A stretch of DNA of 54,917 nucleotides from Azolla pinnata. Its lineage: Eukaryota > Streptophyta > Polypodiopsida > Salviniales > Salviniaceae. Shown piece after piece: positions 36,006 through 47,879 of this stretch. The position numbers were made by a program, and so were the translations under genes. The notes under the pieces are model-generated. The model was not told the DNA's origin and searched no databases. It was given only the letters and a program-made list of their open reading frames with translations. How positions within the stretch are numbered: the first letter of the stretch is position 1; each line of letters begins with the position of its first letter. The stretch spans positions 1 to 54,917 of the forward strand of contig JBBBWG010029099.1 in assembly GCA_037176905.1 (NCBI GenBank). Reading direction: 5' to 3'.

Positions 36006-36742
36006 CAATATTGGTGTTATCTACTATTTCTGTGCACATTCTAAGCTAAACAGTTGAAATTGATTGATCAGTTTTTGCTCTCTGGTCTGTTATTATTTAT
36101 CAAGAAATTTATCAATCGCCTTTAGCTTTTATCATCGAAAGCGGAGGATGGATTCGAAGAACATAATTTAGAACGGTTGAACAGTATATGCGTCATGGCA
36201 AGGGAACATTGCATACAGTTAGAATACCTGTTATTTTGTTATGTTCATCCCATACACTGGATTACAATACATATATATGATAAAAATAAATAATAAAAAA
36301 ACCCTCTTCATCTAGCCTTGAATGCGTGATTGCAGATTTAATGTATGGAAATATGCCAAGCAGTATTATGGCGTGCATTTCACTACATTGACCAGAATTA
36401 TATCTCATTGTGGGAATATGGATATCAACTGAATGAGATGCAGCTCATTAAATAGATGTGATAATGCCCTGCATATAGCTTTAAGAGTGGGCTTCAGGCT
36501 TGGCAAAAAAGCCAAATGTAAAGACAATTGTACACACGGTTTTGTTATTAAAAGGAAGATCAAGCAATGTCTTATGAATTTGTATTAGTTAAGGCAATAA
36601 CATAAAGTCATTGAGAAGCTTATCTCCACAAAAGCCCAACAGTCAAAATTAGTGAATAAACTAAATACAGAATGGCAGAATATCAAATCGCTGCATGAGT
36701 CAAGCTCAAGCAACAATTGAATTTTGTCTAGCTCTCACTAGA
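36006..36742. other. Short convergent intergenic region
   Basis: About 740 AT-rich bases separate the stop codons of the RlmN-like (+) and GDSL (-) genes. It must hold both 3' UTRs. No repeat or additional gene is visible. Confidence 0.7.
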
Positions 36743-39700
36743 TCATATTTCTCCTGCGCGTAGCATCTCAATCTCATCAGAATACTCAAATGATGGATGA
36801 ACACTGTCATAATTGGAAGGCTCAGTGTAATCAGAAGGCATGTTCTCCCAATGTAAGCTTGGTGACCAATCAGCTGTTTTAAGGACCTTAACCAATTCAT
36901 CGAACAGAATTTCATTCCCTTCTGCCGTCAAATGCATACCATCACTGAGGGCAACACAAATCGTGAGAAACCAATATTTTCATTTTTAATTATTTGCAAT
37001 GCTATGAAAATGAGCCTCCATCAGCTAATTAAATTTTTCCCTGAGATAAGTTAAATGTGGAATTTGTGAAAATAAACAACAGTCAGTATTAGGGTATTCT
37101 TATAAAAGGACAATTTACTATGCCCATGATATAAGAATTGGGGTGCATTAGAAACCAGTTCTTTTTTATGGAAAATATATATAGTATCACTTGAAACCTT
37201 GACAATATCTCTGCGTACCAACTTAAGGGGATAAAGTGCCCAGATTTCCCAGATTTTCTGTAAAATATCCCTACTAAAACCCGACTAAAGAGATGGGAAT
37301 GAAAAGAGAAGTAGATGAATTGATCCTAGTTTTGCTCGGAATAGATGACTGTGGATAACATGGAAAGTCAAAGTCAGGTAGATTTCATTTTTCTAGAGCC
37401 TGATTAACAAACCTATAATCAAAATTTGGAAAGCACAAGTTTCTATGATACCTAATGGAATCACGTGATAAGGATTAATGCTTCTAATAAAACCGCCATA
37501 ATGATTACAGGGATTACATGGAAAAATGATTTCCCTATAACACAAAATAATTAATTTTTCCGAATAATAATGCATATTTATTACCCTGCTGTATTGAATC
37601 AGGCCAACATGAAAGGGGTTCAAAACCCACCTGAGGCAATCCGTTTGCCAATCTTCAACTTGCTGTATCGAGGTCCAAAGGTCAACCACCCCTACCTTTG
37701 CCTCTTGAGAAGCTTCAATACATGCTCGCGAATATAGTCGAGCACGCTCATTTGTTCGATCCATGAACTTGCCTGCAGCCTCTCCATAGGTTTTTCTGCA
37801 AGTGAATGGCACTAGTTAGACCCTAAACTTTTTAGAGCTATTCAACTGAAGTGTACAATTTCAATATAGATTTTGATTGGTAGCCAGTCTTTGTTTGTTT
37901 TGGGTGAATGTTGGGGAGTGCATACAGAAACATCTTGTTAATCCAAAAAATCAGATTGGTCGGAGTTAGCACAGAGAGAGCAATTACTTACGTTTCGGGG
38001 CGGGAAGTAGAAGTCTTCCTTCTTACATAGTATCTAAGATATAGTTCTTTTATCATCCTGGTGTAATAATGTTGATGTATTTCCTCCAGTGATATACTAG
38101 GGAAGACTCTTTTGTACCATCAATCATCATAGTGGAAGATTTGTCTCAGACATCCCGCAAGAACATGTAAATGCTCTACATGCATTTTGTGAAAAAAACT
38201 TCTGTTGTGATCCTTGGTATGGAGATTATAATGTTCTTTAAGGCATAGATGTACGAGTTGGATCCCCAACTATTATGTAGTGCACAATCAACAGAGTATT
38301 CACAGTCACTTTTATATTTGAGATTGCATTCAGAAAACCAATTTTTTGTCCTTGTAGAAGCATCACATGTGCACTACACTCTATGGAGGCTATGCACTTA
38401 CAAGGACATTAGAAAAGTCACAGCCAGTCCAGATTTCAGGATAATTGTGGTAGTATATTATCTTAGGCCTAGTTATGTGCTTTTCTTGTTTAATTTGCTG
38501 TTTTTAGCTTGCATCTGATGATTAAGCATTGGAGTGCAGTCAAGCATCTTGAACGTAACCTTGCCCAACAATTGAACAAGTAATTGCCTTCCAGGTTTTG
38601 CAGCAAAAACAAGCTACCACACACGAATTAAGACCTGATATGCCTTACCTTCCAGCTTCTCTTCGTGCCTCCTCACAGATTGGTGGCGCTGTGATCAAAA
38701 TCACACGAGTGGTTTCCGAGAGTCCCTAAGGTGAGAGAATGCTTAGTTCTAACTTCTTCATCACGTTATCCAAAAGACCATAATGAAGAGAAAAATCTTA
38801 GAAATAAGGAATTACTCGGTGAATTTGAGCAAGCCTCATAATGTCGGATCCATTCCAATTCAATAATGATTGTAAAACTAAGGTTTTTTCTACAATTGGT
38901 TATTCCAAAACACTCTCTATTCTGAGAATACCAACTACAAGGTATACATTGTCACAAACTTATACACACAAGCTAAATCAAACACAATCATAAGAATTAT
39001 TACCTTAAGATATAAAGCAATGTTTTTGAGATTTTCCTTGAACTCTTGCAATGGAACATGTTGACCTTTCCCACTAGGCATAGGAAAGGATGCATCATTC
39101 GCACCAAAAAACACCACCACCAAAGCTGGTTGTACAGGATGGTCCTGCAAACAAAGATGAAAAGCGTTAGGAGATTTACAACTCATGAAGAGCTCACTCA
39201 TGAAGAGGATATGATGATGTATAGCTTTCTTGCAAGAACTTGATTGAGCTTTTCCATTACAAAAACTGTAGTGGGGAGTAAACGCTCCTAATCTGTATTA
39301 CGTAGCTCCTTGTTTTCTTGTCTTCGGATTCATATATGATACTGTCTCAAAACAGATGATGAGAGGTTCATTTAAGTACTTTCCGGCCATTGTCAACATT
39401 GGTAATTCCAAAATTATACCAGCTTTTCATCATTATTTTGTGAAAACCACACAATACCTTTAAAGTCATTCACTATATGACAAACATCACCAGAAAATAT
39501 CAAGGTGGATTTATAATGAAGATGTTGAAGAGGTTAGTTCTTCCAAATTTGTGTGAGTTTGCCATCCTAGCTTATGAAATGAAACACTCTACGACATTAT
39601 ACCGTTTTACCTTGGGGAAAATGTCTTTTAGAGCAGCAAGAGCTCTCCGAGTGTTCCATCCGCTGTATCCTCGAAGGAGGATGTCTGCCTACGAAGATTT

Positions 39701-40313
39701 GAAACAGAAAAAGAGTGGCCTTTGATCAACTGCAGTCACAGAGAAATTAGCTATGGAGATGAAGAGGGGAATGAGCTGGACTGCAATAGAGACTGAGAGA
39801 GAGTAAGACAAAAACAAGAAGAGCCAGGGCAGATCAATTCAGAGCGAGGATAGTATGAGTAATTGAAATGAATCAATCAAAATCCTGATGAAATGAAGAA
39901 GAGAAGTGTTGAGGAAAACGCAAGAAATGGAACCGGTAGATCGGAAAGACTAAATCTGAGCAAAAAGGGAGAAGATAAACAAGGAATTTCGATGAAAGAA
40001 AGAAGCAAATCTCACCGAAACAAAGAAGGAAACCCCTCAATGAAACAGACGATGGAAGAAGAACGCCAATGCAGAGGATGTGTGTGTGTTGTGTGCATAT
40101 ACAACTGAAGAGGAAGGAGGCATATCCATGGAAGGGGAAAGAGAGACGTACCTTGCGGGCGTAGAGGTCTGTGAGCAATGCACCCCAGCCTCCTGTGGGC
40201 TCTGCTGTCGGCGACGATGGTGCGGCACAGAAGGATTGCTCGGTCATGGAAGCTCCGTAGAGCACAAACAGCGGCCTCTCGTGTCGAACCATCGTCTCTG
40301 GCCTTCCTTTCAC
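36743..40313 (-). CDS. GDSL/SGNH-hydrolase esterase, CPRD49/isoamyl-acetate esterase type
   Basis: SGNH esterases hydrolyse small acyl esters; the plant CPRD49 clade resembles yeast isoamyl acetate-hydrolysing esterase. Six exons in coding order: 40313-40152, 39688-39611, 39144-39004, 38725-38649, 37795-37631, 36944-36743, in phase, 274 residues. Block I is LYGASMTEQSF with the nucleophile Ser22; Ala replaces the Asp of the GDSL name, while other members of this clade have GSS. Block III is FFGANDA (Asn96), and block V is SDGMHLTAEG with Asp209 and His212. GGWGALLTDLYARKADILLR and RGYSGWNTRRAL are typical of the clade, as is the C-terminal ADWSPSLHW. No signal peptide is seen, so it is probably cytosolic. 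Met at 40292 is an alternative start that begins MVRHERPLFVL, closer to homologs. Confidence 0.92.
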
Positions 40314-40374
40314 CTTCCTGCAGCAGCAGCAGCAGCAGCAGCAGCTCCTCCCCGCGCCTGAGTGTAGGCGAAAT

Positions 40375-41075
40375 CAAGCTCCAAACAACTCAGGGAAAAG
40401 CAATGGAGAACCGGATCTCCTTCTCAAGCCTGATGTGGGCAGATCAAGCTCCAAAACAAATTCTGGAAGAAACAGTGGAGAACCAGATCTCCTTCCCAAG
40501 CCTGATGTGGGCAAATCAAGGTGCAAAAAACTCAGGAAAAAGCAATGGAGAACCAGATCTCCTTCCCAAGCCTGATGTGGGCAGATCAAGCTCCGAACAA
40601 TTCAGGAAGAAACAACGGAGAACCAGATCTCCTTCTCAAGCCTGATTTGGGCAAATCAAGCTCCAAAAAATTGAGGAAGAAACAACGGAGAGCCAGATCT
40701 CCTTCTCAAGCCTGATTTGGGCAAATCAAGCTCCAAAACAATTCAGGAAGAAACAACCGAGAACTAGATCTCCTTCTCAAGCCTGATTTGGGCAAATCAA
40801 GCTCCAAAACAATTCAGGAAAAAGCAATGGAGAACCAGATCTCCTTCCCAAGCCTGATGTGGGCAAATCAAGCTCCAAACAACTAAGGAAAAAGCAATGG
40901 AGAACCAGATCTCCTTCCCAAGCCTGATGTGGGCAAATCAAGCTCCGAGCAACTCAGGAAAAAGCAATCGAGAACCAGATCTCCTTCCCAAGCCTGATGT
41001 GGGCAAATCAAGCTCCGAGCAACTCATGAAAAAACTGGGCAAATCAAGCTCCAAACAACTCAGGAAAAGCAATGG
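40375..41075. repeat. 70-bp minisatellite, about 10 copies
   Basis: Unit AAGCTCC...AGAACCAGATCTCC...AAGCCTGATGTGGGCAAATC repeats with GATCTCC at 40414, 40486, 40556, 40626, 40696, 40767, 40838, 40908 and 40978, that is every 70-72 bases. The array starts about 60 bp upstream of the GDSL start codon. Because 70 is not a multiple of three, open frames through it drift between reading frames and are not likely protein. Confidence 0.95.
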
Positions 41076-42323
41076 AGCCTTCACAAGCCTAATCAGGCAC
41101 CGCCTACATCATTGATCACAAGAACCATACATATCTTTGATGATCCTCAATGCATTCAGCAAACCTCTTGGATAGCACACAAATTTTCTGCTGATCCGAA
41201 CTCCTCAACAAAGGACACCAAACCTTCTAGCTGGGGAATGGATCACTAGGGTTGGGTTGTTTCCCATAAAATATAGAGGCGACTAGATCGTGTGATAAGC
41301 TAGATTATCAAGTTCTTGATCACATTTTTGACGTGATTGATGATGTTGTCTGTTGTAATTTTATGAAAGTCTCCAATCACATGTGTGATCATACAAATTG
41401 GTTGGGTAAAAACATGACGAACAGCAAAAGAATTCCTTCCAATGCCCTGGAATTTGTTGCTAACTTTTATCGTTGTCATTCGTTGCCCGAAACCCCTAAA
41501 CTAGAAGATTGAAAATGAAGTCTTTAATCTTGAAAGGCCGCATTGACACCATATAGAGAAATCCATGGTACGAAAGGAAACCTCGAGACAATGTAACAAA
41601 GAAGTAGGTACACCAAAGTCTCCGACAGAAGTGTGAGGTTTGGGCAAGAAAGAATTTGGTATAACAACAACAACAACAACAACAACAATGGTCAAGAGAA
41701 ACAAGAACAGGTCATAAATTGACAGTTGCTCGATTACTTGCGATCGAATGAAAAAGGATGAATCCTCTCCATCAAAAAAGTCATTTTCTTTTTTCTTTTC
41801 TTGCTTTCGAGCATTCTAGGACATCATTGGATTGGATCCATGGTACCAAAAGGTGAAGCATTGTCTACTGCATTTCATGCAAGGCGGCAAAGTGGGTTGT
41901 CATGGGCAAAACTCCTTGGATGATGATGTTTATTTCTAGTATAGTAGGAGACACAGTAACGATAACATATATCAGCTCTCGCATGCTTGCCTCTTGGCAA
42001 TGTATGAGTTTGTACACATTAACAAGATAACTGTAAATGACTGTAGGCATAAGACGTCGTAGTTTTAGAGCTTGAATTCTTCTTCGCACTGATAATGAAC
42101 TTCAGATTGCTACCATTAGCTATAGAGCTTTTTATATGTGTTCATAACATTGGACTCTATTCTGAAAAAGTGTTTCCACGAGTTGTAATGCTAATTGGAA
42201 TATTAGCTTCTGAAAGGAGATTTGCCTCAACTGCAATGGAACTGTACAAACACCAAAATGGATTCTCCTATCTAGACATTTGTTATAGGAGGGCAAAAGG
42301 AGGGAAACGATGTCACAATAACC

Positions 42324-42600
42324 TTGACATCCCAAATTGGATTAGTGCCAATCCATGCACTGGATGAGGGATTTGTTTTCTTAGTGCTTTGTTGGCATAA
42401 TATATATAAGTTGTAGCTGCATACTTAAGGATAGAGCGTATATAGCAACACTTATTGAACTTGATATCCAAATCGGATTAGTGCCAATCCATGCACCGGA
42501 TGAGGGATTTGTTTTCTTAGTGATTTGTTGGCATAATATATAAGTTGTAGCTGCATACTTAAGGATAGAGCGTATATACCAACACTTATTGAACTTGATT
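42324..42600. repeat. 137-bp tandem duplication
   Basis: GGATTAGTGCCAATCCATGC occurs at 42339 and again at 42476; the following about 120 bases (TGGATGAGGGATTTGTTTTC ... CACTTATTGAACTTGAT) are nearly identical in both copies, with small AT-repeat differences. Confidence 0.9.
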
Positions 42601-43056
42601 TGTGGCCTTGGGACCACACTTGCTCACTATTGTGATTACTTTCACTGATGTAGAGTATTTTTTGGGGGAAAAAAAGCTGACATTCGACTCAAGATAACAA
42701 TGTTGAAATCATTCTATGAATTTAGAGGCATCATGTTCCAAATCATAAAGCATTGGCGACGGCAACTAGTTCACCGCCGTCACAAACTATAACATATATA
42801 CCAGGCATATACGTTGATCGATCCATCCATTACTTGCAACATGCACGAAGTTAGATACGCGTAGTGATCAGCGTTATGAGCTCTTCCAAAGCTCGATGGA
42901 TTGGAGGCAAAAACCAGACGGAATCAGCCCTTGAGTAAATGGCTGAGCACTGAACCGAAGGAAAGAAAGATGGGAGCCAAGCCAGTGCCAGCACGTATTC
43001 ACTCGGATTGAGCAATTAGAGAGGACAAAAAAAAGCAAAGGGAAGAGTCGTAGTTG

Positions 43057-43881
43057 TACCCTAAACCTAAACCCTAATCCCTAAACCTCTAAACCCTAAA
43101 TTCTAAACCCTAATCCCTAAACTTCTAAACCCTAAATTCTAAACCCTAATCCCTAAACTTCTGAACCCTAAACCCCAAACCCTAATCCCTAAACTTCTAA
43201 ACCCTAAATTCTAAACCATGATCCTTAAACCCTATTCTCTAAACCTCTAAACCCTAAATTCTAAACCCTAATCCCTAAACTTCTGAACCCTAAACCCTAA
43301 ACCCTAATCCTAAACTTGTAAACCCTAATCCTTAAACCCTAATCCCTAAACTTCTTAACCCTGAATTCTAAACCCTAATCCCCAAACTTCTAAACCCTAA
43401 TCCCTAAACTTCTTAACCCTAAACCCTAAACCCTAATCCTAAAATTCTAAACCCTAAATTCTAAACCCTAATCCCTAAACTTCCGAACCCTAAACCCTAA
43501 ACCCTAATCCTAAACTTCTAAACCCTAAATTCTAAACCCTGATCCTTAAACCCTAATCCCTAAATTTCTTAACCCTAAATTCTAAACCCTGATCCTTAAA
43601 CCTAATCCCTAAACTTCTTAACCCTAAATTCTAAACCCTAATCCCTAAACTTCTGAGCCCTAAACCCTAAACCCTAATCCCTAAACTTCTAAACCTTAAA
43701 GTCTAAACCATGATCCTTAAACCCTAATCCCTAAAGTTCTTAACCCTAAATTCTAAACCCTAATCCCTAAAATTTTGAACCCTTATCCCTAAACGCTAAT
43801 CCCTAAACGTCCAAACCCTAAACCCTAAACCCTAAACTTCTAAACCCTAAACCCTAAACTTCTAAACCCTAAACCCTAAAC
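43057..43881. repeat. Degenerate telomere-like array (CCCTAAA/CCCTAATC/TTCTAAA)
   Basis: About 820 bases made of AAACCCTAA words mixed with AATCCCTAAACTTCT and AAATTCT variants, giving a loose higher-order repeat. It ends about 170 bp upstream of the pfkB start codon, so it is part of that gene's promoter or 5' UTR. All words face the same way (C-rich strand on top). Confidence 0.95.
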
Positions 43882-44048
43882 CCAGAATCTAAAACTATGA
43901 AGGATTTTGGTCTGATTCTGGTAGAGAGAAAATCAAACTGTTTTGTGTTAGGATTGTTTTGTGGATAATACAAGGCAATCTTCATTGTTCTTCTCCCCCT
44001 TCCTCTGCTCTCTGTCTCAGACAGCGAGCGAGCGAGACGAGGCAGAGG

Positions 44049-47000
44049 ATGGGGCTGGAAGCTGTTCATGCTGCTCCCGAAGAAGAGCTCTGCTCTCCCT
44101 TCCCCTCCCCTTCCCCTCTAGTCATCGGCCTTCAGCCCCTGGCTCTCGTGGATCGGGTCGCCCGCGTCGATTGGTCCCTCCTCGACTCCATCCCTGGCGA
44201 GCGCGGAGGATCTCAGAGGGTAACAAACCAAACAGAAACCAAACCCTCTGACCCGCCCCCCCCACACGCATTCTTTCTGCTGTTGCCGCTTGGGGATGTT
44301 CTCTTTACGAGAAGCCCGTCCTATCTTTGAAATACGCGCTTTGCGAGATTCCTCAAGCCTAATGTATGTATGTTCTGTGGCCATGTGAATCTATGTGCGT
44401 ACGTACATAATTATGTGCGTACGCGCGCTTATGTCTCTCTGTCTGTATGTATGTATGTATGGGCATATGGACTGTATGAATGTATGTATGTATGGTTTGT
44501 ATGTAGTGTACATATGTATGTGTGAGCATGAGTGTATGGCTATGCGAATCCATGTGTTTATATGTGAATTACGTGTTTGGGTGTACGTATGTTATGGCGT
44601 GAGAGTATGTATGTATGGGCTCACGGATTATTTGAATGTATTCTTGTTGGTGTATGAGTCTATATAAGCATGGATGTATGGCTATGCGAATCCATGTGTT
44701 TGTATGTGAATTACGTGTTTGGGTGTACGTATGTTATGGCGTGAGAGTATGTATGTATGGGCTCACGGATTATTTGAATNNNNNNNNNNNNNNNNNNNNN
44801 NNNNNNNNNNNNNNNNNNNNNNNNNNNNNNNNNNNNNNNNNNNNNNNNNNNNNNNNNNNNNNNNNNNNNNNNNNNNNNNGTATTCTTGTTGCTGTATGAG
44901 TCTATATAAGCATGGATGTATGCATATATGTGTGTATGTATGTATGCGCATATGACTGTGTTCTTGCTAGTGTATGCGTGTACGTAATGTATGTATGTAT
45001 GTGCGTGTATGTATGGCACACATGAGTGTGCGAATGTTTGATTTTTTTCCTGTTAACGTATCTTAAATACGGGTATGTCTATGCAATTGTGCATATGTAA
45101 CTCTTTGTATGCATTCTTTTCTGAAGCTTCTTTCCGTTCATGTTCGTTTGTATTTAATCATACGCATTAAATGTGAATGTGTATGTATTTGTGTATAATT
45201 TCTGAAGCTTCTGTGTATCTAATTGTATACGTATTCATTTTCTGTGATACGTTAATGCATTTATGCTGTATGTCCATATGTGAACCCTTCTGCATTTGCA
45301 CAAATAAAGTTTCTGTACGAAATCATTGACTTAGAATGCATTGACTTAGAATGCTCAGTGTCAAAGCCTGAATGAAACACCGCTTTTGCTTGAAGTTGCT
45401 CTTTCGTTCTCAGTTTGCTCATTCAAGAAGGCATCAAACTCCCACTTGTGTGATGGGTTTTATGCCTTGACATAGGCTTGAGGAGGCTGATGTGAAAAAT
45501 TGGCATTTAGTTCAATTATTCTTTGAAGTCGATGTGAAAATAATGCACAAAAATTTAAGCTTTTAAGGCATGAAATTTCTGTGGAATAATGCACATGGTT
45601 GGAGTTATTTCTTGTTGATTCTGGCTGTAAATGTTACTATGCACAAACTCGTCTTACACGAGGACCTAAAAATGATTTAAAAGTCCAGGTTTTGTGGATT
45701 GTAATAGCTGTGACTGACTGCCTGGCCTGTGAGATAATTATAGGTTTCGTTGGAGGAGCTAGAACACATTCTGTCGGAGGTTAATTTGCACACATTGCCT
45801 GTAAATGGTGAAGCCATGGCTATTCGCACCCTGGCAGGTGGTAGCGTTGCCAACACTATCCGTGGATTATCTGGAGTCTTTCATGTTCCTTGTGCAATTG
45901 TTGGTACCCGAGGCAATGATGAACAAGGTGAAATGTTTGATGAAAATATGAAGTACTCTGGTGTTTGCCTCGACTATTTGCGTGTGAAAAAGGGACCCAC
46001 TGGTCAGGTATTCTTCTCTCCACCTAAATATCATCAAATCTTTTCTTTTATTCACTCAAAGTTGCTAAGCAGCTCCAGAGAGATTAGTAGATGAATATTA
46101 CTGGTTTGGCTGAAATAGATCCATATCGACAAGGAAAACAAGAGGGTTTTTCCATATTGTTTTGTTCAAAATAACATTGATTGCTTGAAGAGGAGAGGGG
46201 CTCATCATCTTTGAAAAGGACATGCAATTGTGTATAAAGTTTGGATTGAGGGAAGTAGATCTGACAAAATTTTTCTCTTGACATTTTGTATTTTTTGTTT
46301 TCATTTGCATCTGCATAGTGTGCCTGCTTAGTAGATATCGAAGGTAATCGGACAATGAGACCTTGCCTGTCAGATGCTGTCAGACTCCAGGTACCCCAAT
46401 GTCTTTCTTGAACTTTTTTTTCTTTGTTTTCTCTCATATAGAACCTTTGAAGGTTGATTCATGATTGTTTCAGCCAGATGACCTTACTCCACACGAATTT
46501 AGAGGTGCCAAGGTAGTATGAACTCCATTGAATGAAAACGCTAGAACAAATTCTGATCGATCCTTTCTTCATGCACTGCCTCTATTCATTGTACGTTCAC
46601 TTGTGCTCCAGTGGATTATACTTAATGGCTATGGTTTATACGGAGAAGATCTAGTTGAAAGAGCAGTGGACCTTGCGAAGGATGGGGGTGCACAGGTCGC
46701 AATGGATCTCTCCAGTTTCGAGGTGGAAAGACCCTGAAAAAATGCTTCTTGTTGAACACTTGAAGATTGTTGGCATTTGGATATAATTAGGCACATGTGT
46801 TTTTAATTGCATTGTATTGTTTGTTCACGGTGACTTTATTCTTTGTTTCTGTTTTCTTTTGGGATTGAGCTAATCAGGTTATTAGGAATTTCCGACCACG
46901 CCTGATGAAATTGCTGGAATCAGGAAAGATTGATTTATGTTTTGCCAATGAAGATGAAGCAAGGGAACTGATGAAGTAAGACGTCGAAGCATGAAAGTTG

Positions 47001-47879
47001 TAAAATTTAATTTTCTTTCTGGATTTTCATTAGCCAGACTGTGAATATAATCACATGGCTTCAATTGTGTACTTTGCTTTTGATAGGGGAACTACCTACC
47101 AAAAGAGTGATCCTGAGCAGGGCCTTTCCTTCTTGGCTCAGCATTGTCCCTGGGCTGTGGTGATGCTTGGATCCAAAGGCTGCATAGCATGTCATGGAAA
47201 CGAGGTATGTAATGCTCCCTTGAAAACCAATGAAGGATTTTTCTAGTCTGCGTGGAAAATACTGCAGTTAGAAATGTTTATCGGTGTGATAGGTTATTGG
47301 CATCCATGCGTACCAACATACATACCAATGTAATATGTATATATCAATGCGTATAAGTCGACTCTAGAAGATGGAAGGCATCAACATACATACCAATGTA
47401 ATATGTATATATCAAAGGATGGCTCCTCCGTAAAATAAGGTAAAAAGCAAATATAGTTGCATGGATGTCTCAAAATACCCGTCTTTTGTCTTCATGCAGC
47501 TGACTTTAAATGCTAAACAAGACAACTGCTTTTAGATAAGTTTTAATAGCATCCATGGATATATGTAGCTTGACATTTTTGCTCTTTGAAACAAGAAGTC
47601 ATTGGCGACCTATGTTGTTTTTTACAGATTGTGAGAGTTTCAGCTATTCAGACGAAGAAGGTGGTGGACACTACAGGTGCTGGAGACCTATTCGCGAGCG
47701 GGTTTCTCTATGGAATGATAAACCATCTATCCTTGGAGGACTGTTGTAAGATAGGGTGCTGTGCAGGTGCTGCAGTGGTACAAGCCCTGGGCGGGGAAAT
47801 CACACATGAGAATCGGGTATGGATGGTTCAGCAACTCAACTCGCAAAACCTTCCATATGAGCCCATCATCAAGGTCTGA
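44049..47879 (+). CDS. pfkB/ribokinase-family carbohydrate kinase (At1g19600-like)
   Basis: PfkB kinases phosphorylate sugars or nucleosides; the exact substrate of this plant clade is not certain to me. Eight exons join in phase: 44049-44219, 45744-46007, 46319-46390, 46474-46512, 46612-46722, 46878-46975, 47087-47204, 47628-47879 (374 residues). The N-terminal part has ALVDRVARVDWSLLDSIPGE. AGGSVANTIRGLSG (88-101) is the first pfkB signature. DTTGAGDLFASGFLYG is signature 2, with catalytic Asp311 after the GAG anion hole. LCFANEDEARELM and WAVVMLGSKGCIA are further family blocks. No transit peptide is seen, so it is probably cytosolic. Intron 1 (1.5 kb) contains ATGT-type repeats and an assembly gap. 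A telomere-like array lies directly upstream. Confidence 0.94.
44350..45040. repeat. ATGT-rich tandem repeats with about 145-bp unit in pfkB intron 1
   Basis: TATGTATG-like DNA. A longer unit (GTATGGCTATGCGAATCC ... GGGCTCACGGATTATTTGAAT) starts near 44533 and again near 44676, the second copy running into the N gap; after the gap the sequence resumes with the next part of the same unit (GTATTCTTGTTGCTGTATGAG). Encoded Tyr-Val-Cys-Met peptides are low-complexity artefacts. Confidence 0.9.
44780..44879. other. Assembly gap (100 N)
   Basis: Exactly 100 unknown bases within the intron-1 tandem repeat of the pfkB gene. The same repeat lies on both sides, so the number of copies is not known. Confidence 0.98.
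47303..47416. repeat. Short direct duplication in pfkB intron 7
   Basis: CAACATACATACCAATGTAATATGTATATATCAA occurs as two near-identical copies about 70 bp apart, within the last intron. Confidence 0.8.

Larger units (their letters stand above)
40314..44048. other. Divergent intergenic region between GDSL and pfkB genes
   Basis: Contains, in order, a CAG run (40319-40341), a 70-bp minisatellite, a CAA run (41665-41688), a 137-bp tandem duplication and an 0.8-kb telomere-like array. Small frames such as 42095-42367 have no recognisable domain. Promoters for both flanking genes must lie here, and the repeats touch both start regions. Confidence 0.65.

Noticed and set aside
40375..41075. Repeat array considered as CRISPR or as a repeat protein
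   Set aside because: Units are directly adjacent without spacers, the genome is plant, and the 70-bp period does not keep a reading frame.
42095..42367. 90-codon open frame on plus strand
   Set aside because: No known domain, and its 3' end lies in the 137-bp tandem duplication; likely chance.
44395..45019. Open frames encoding Tyr/Val/Cys/Met or Thr/His/Tyr repeats
   Set aside because: Translation of ATGT-type microsatellite, and some run through the N gap.
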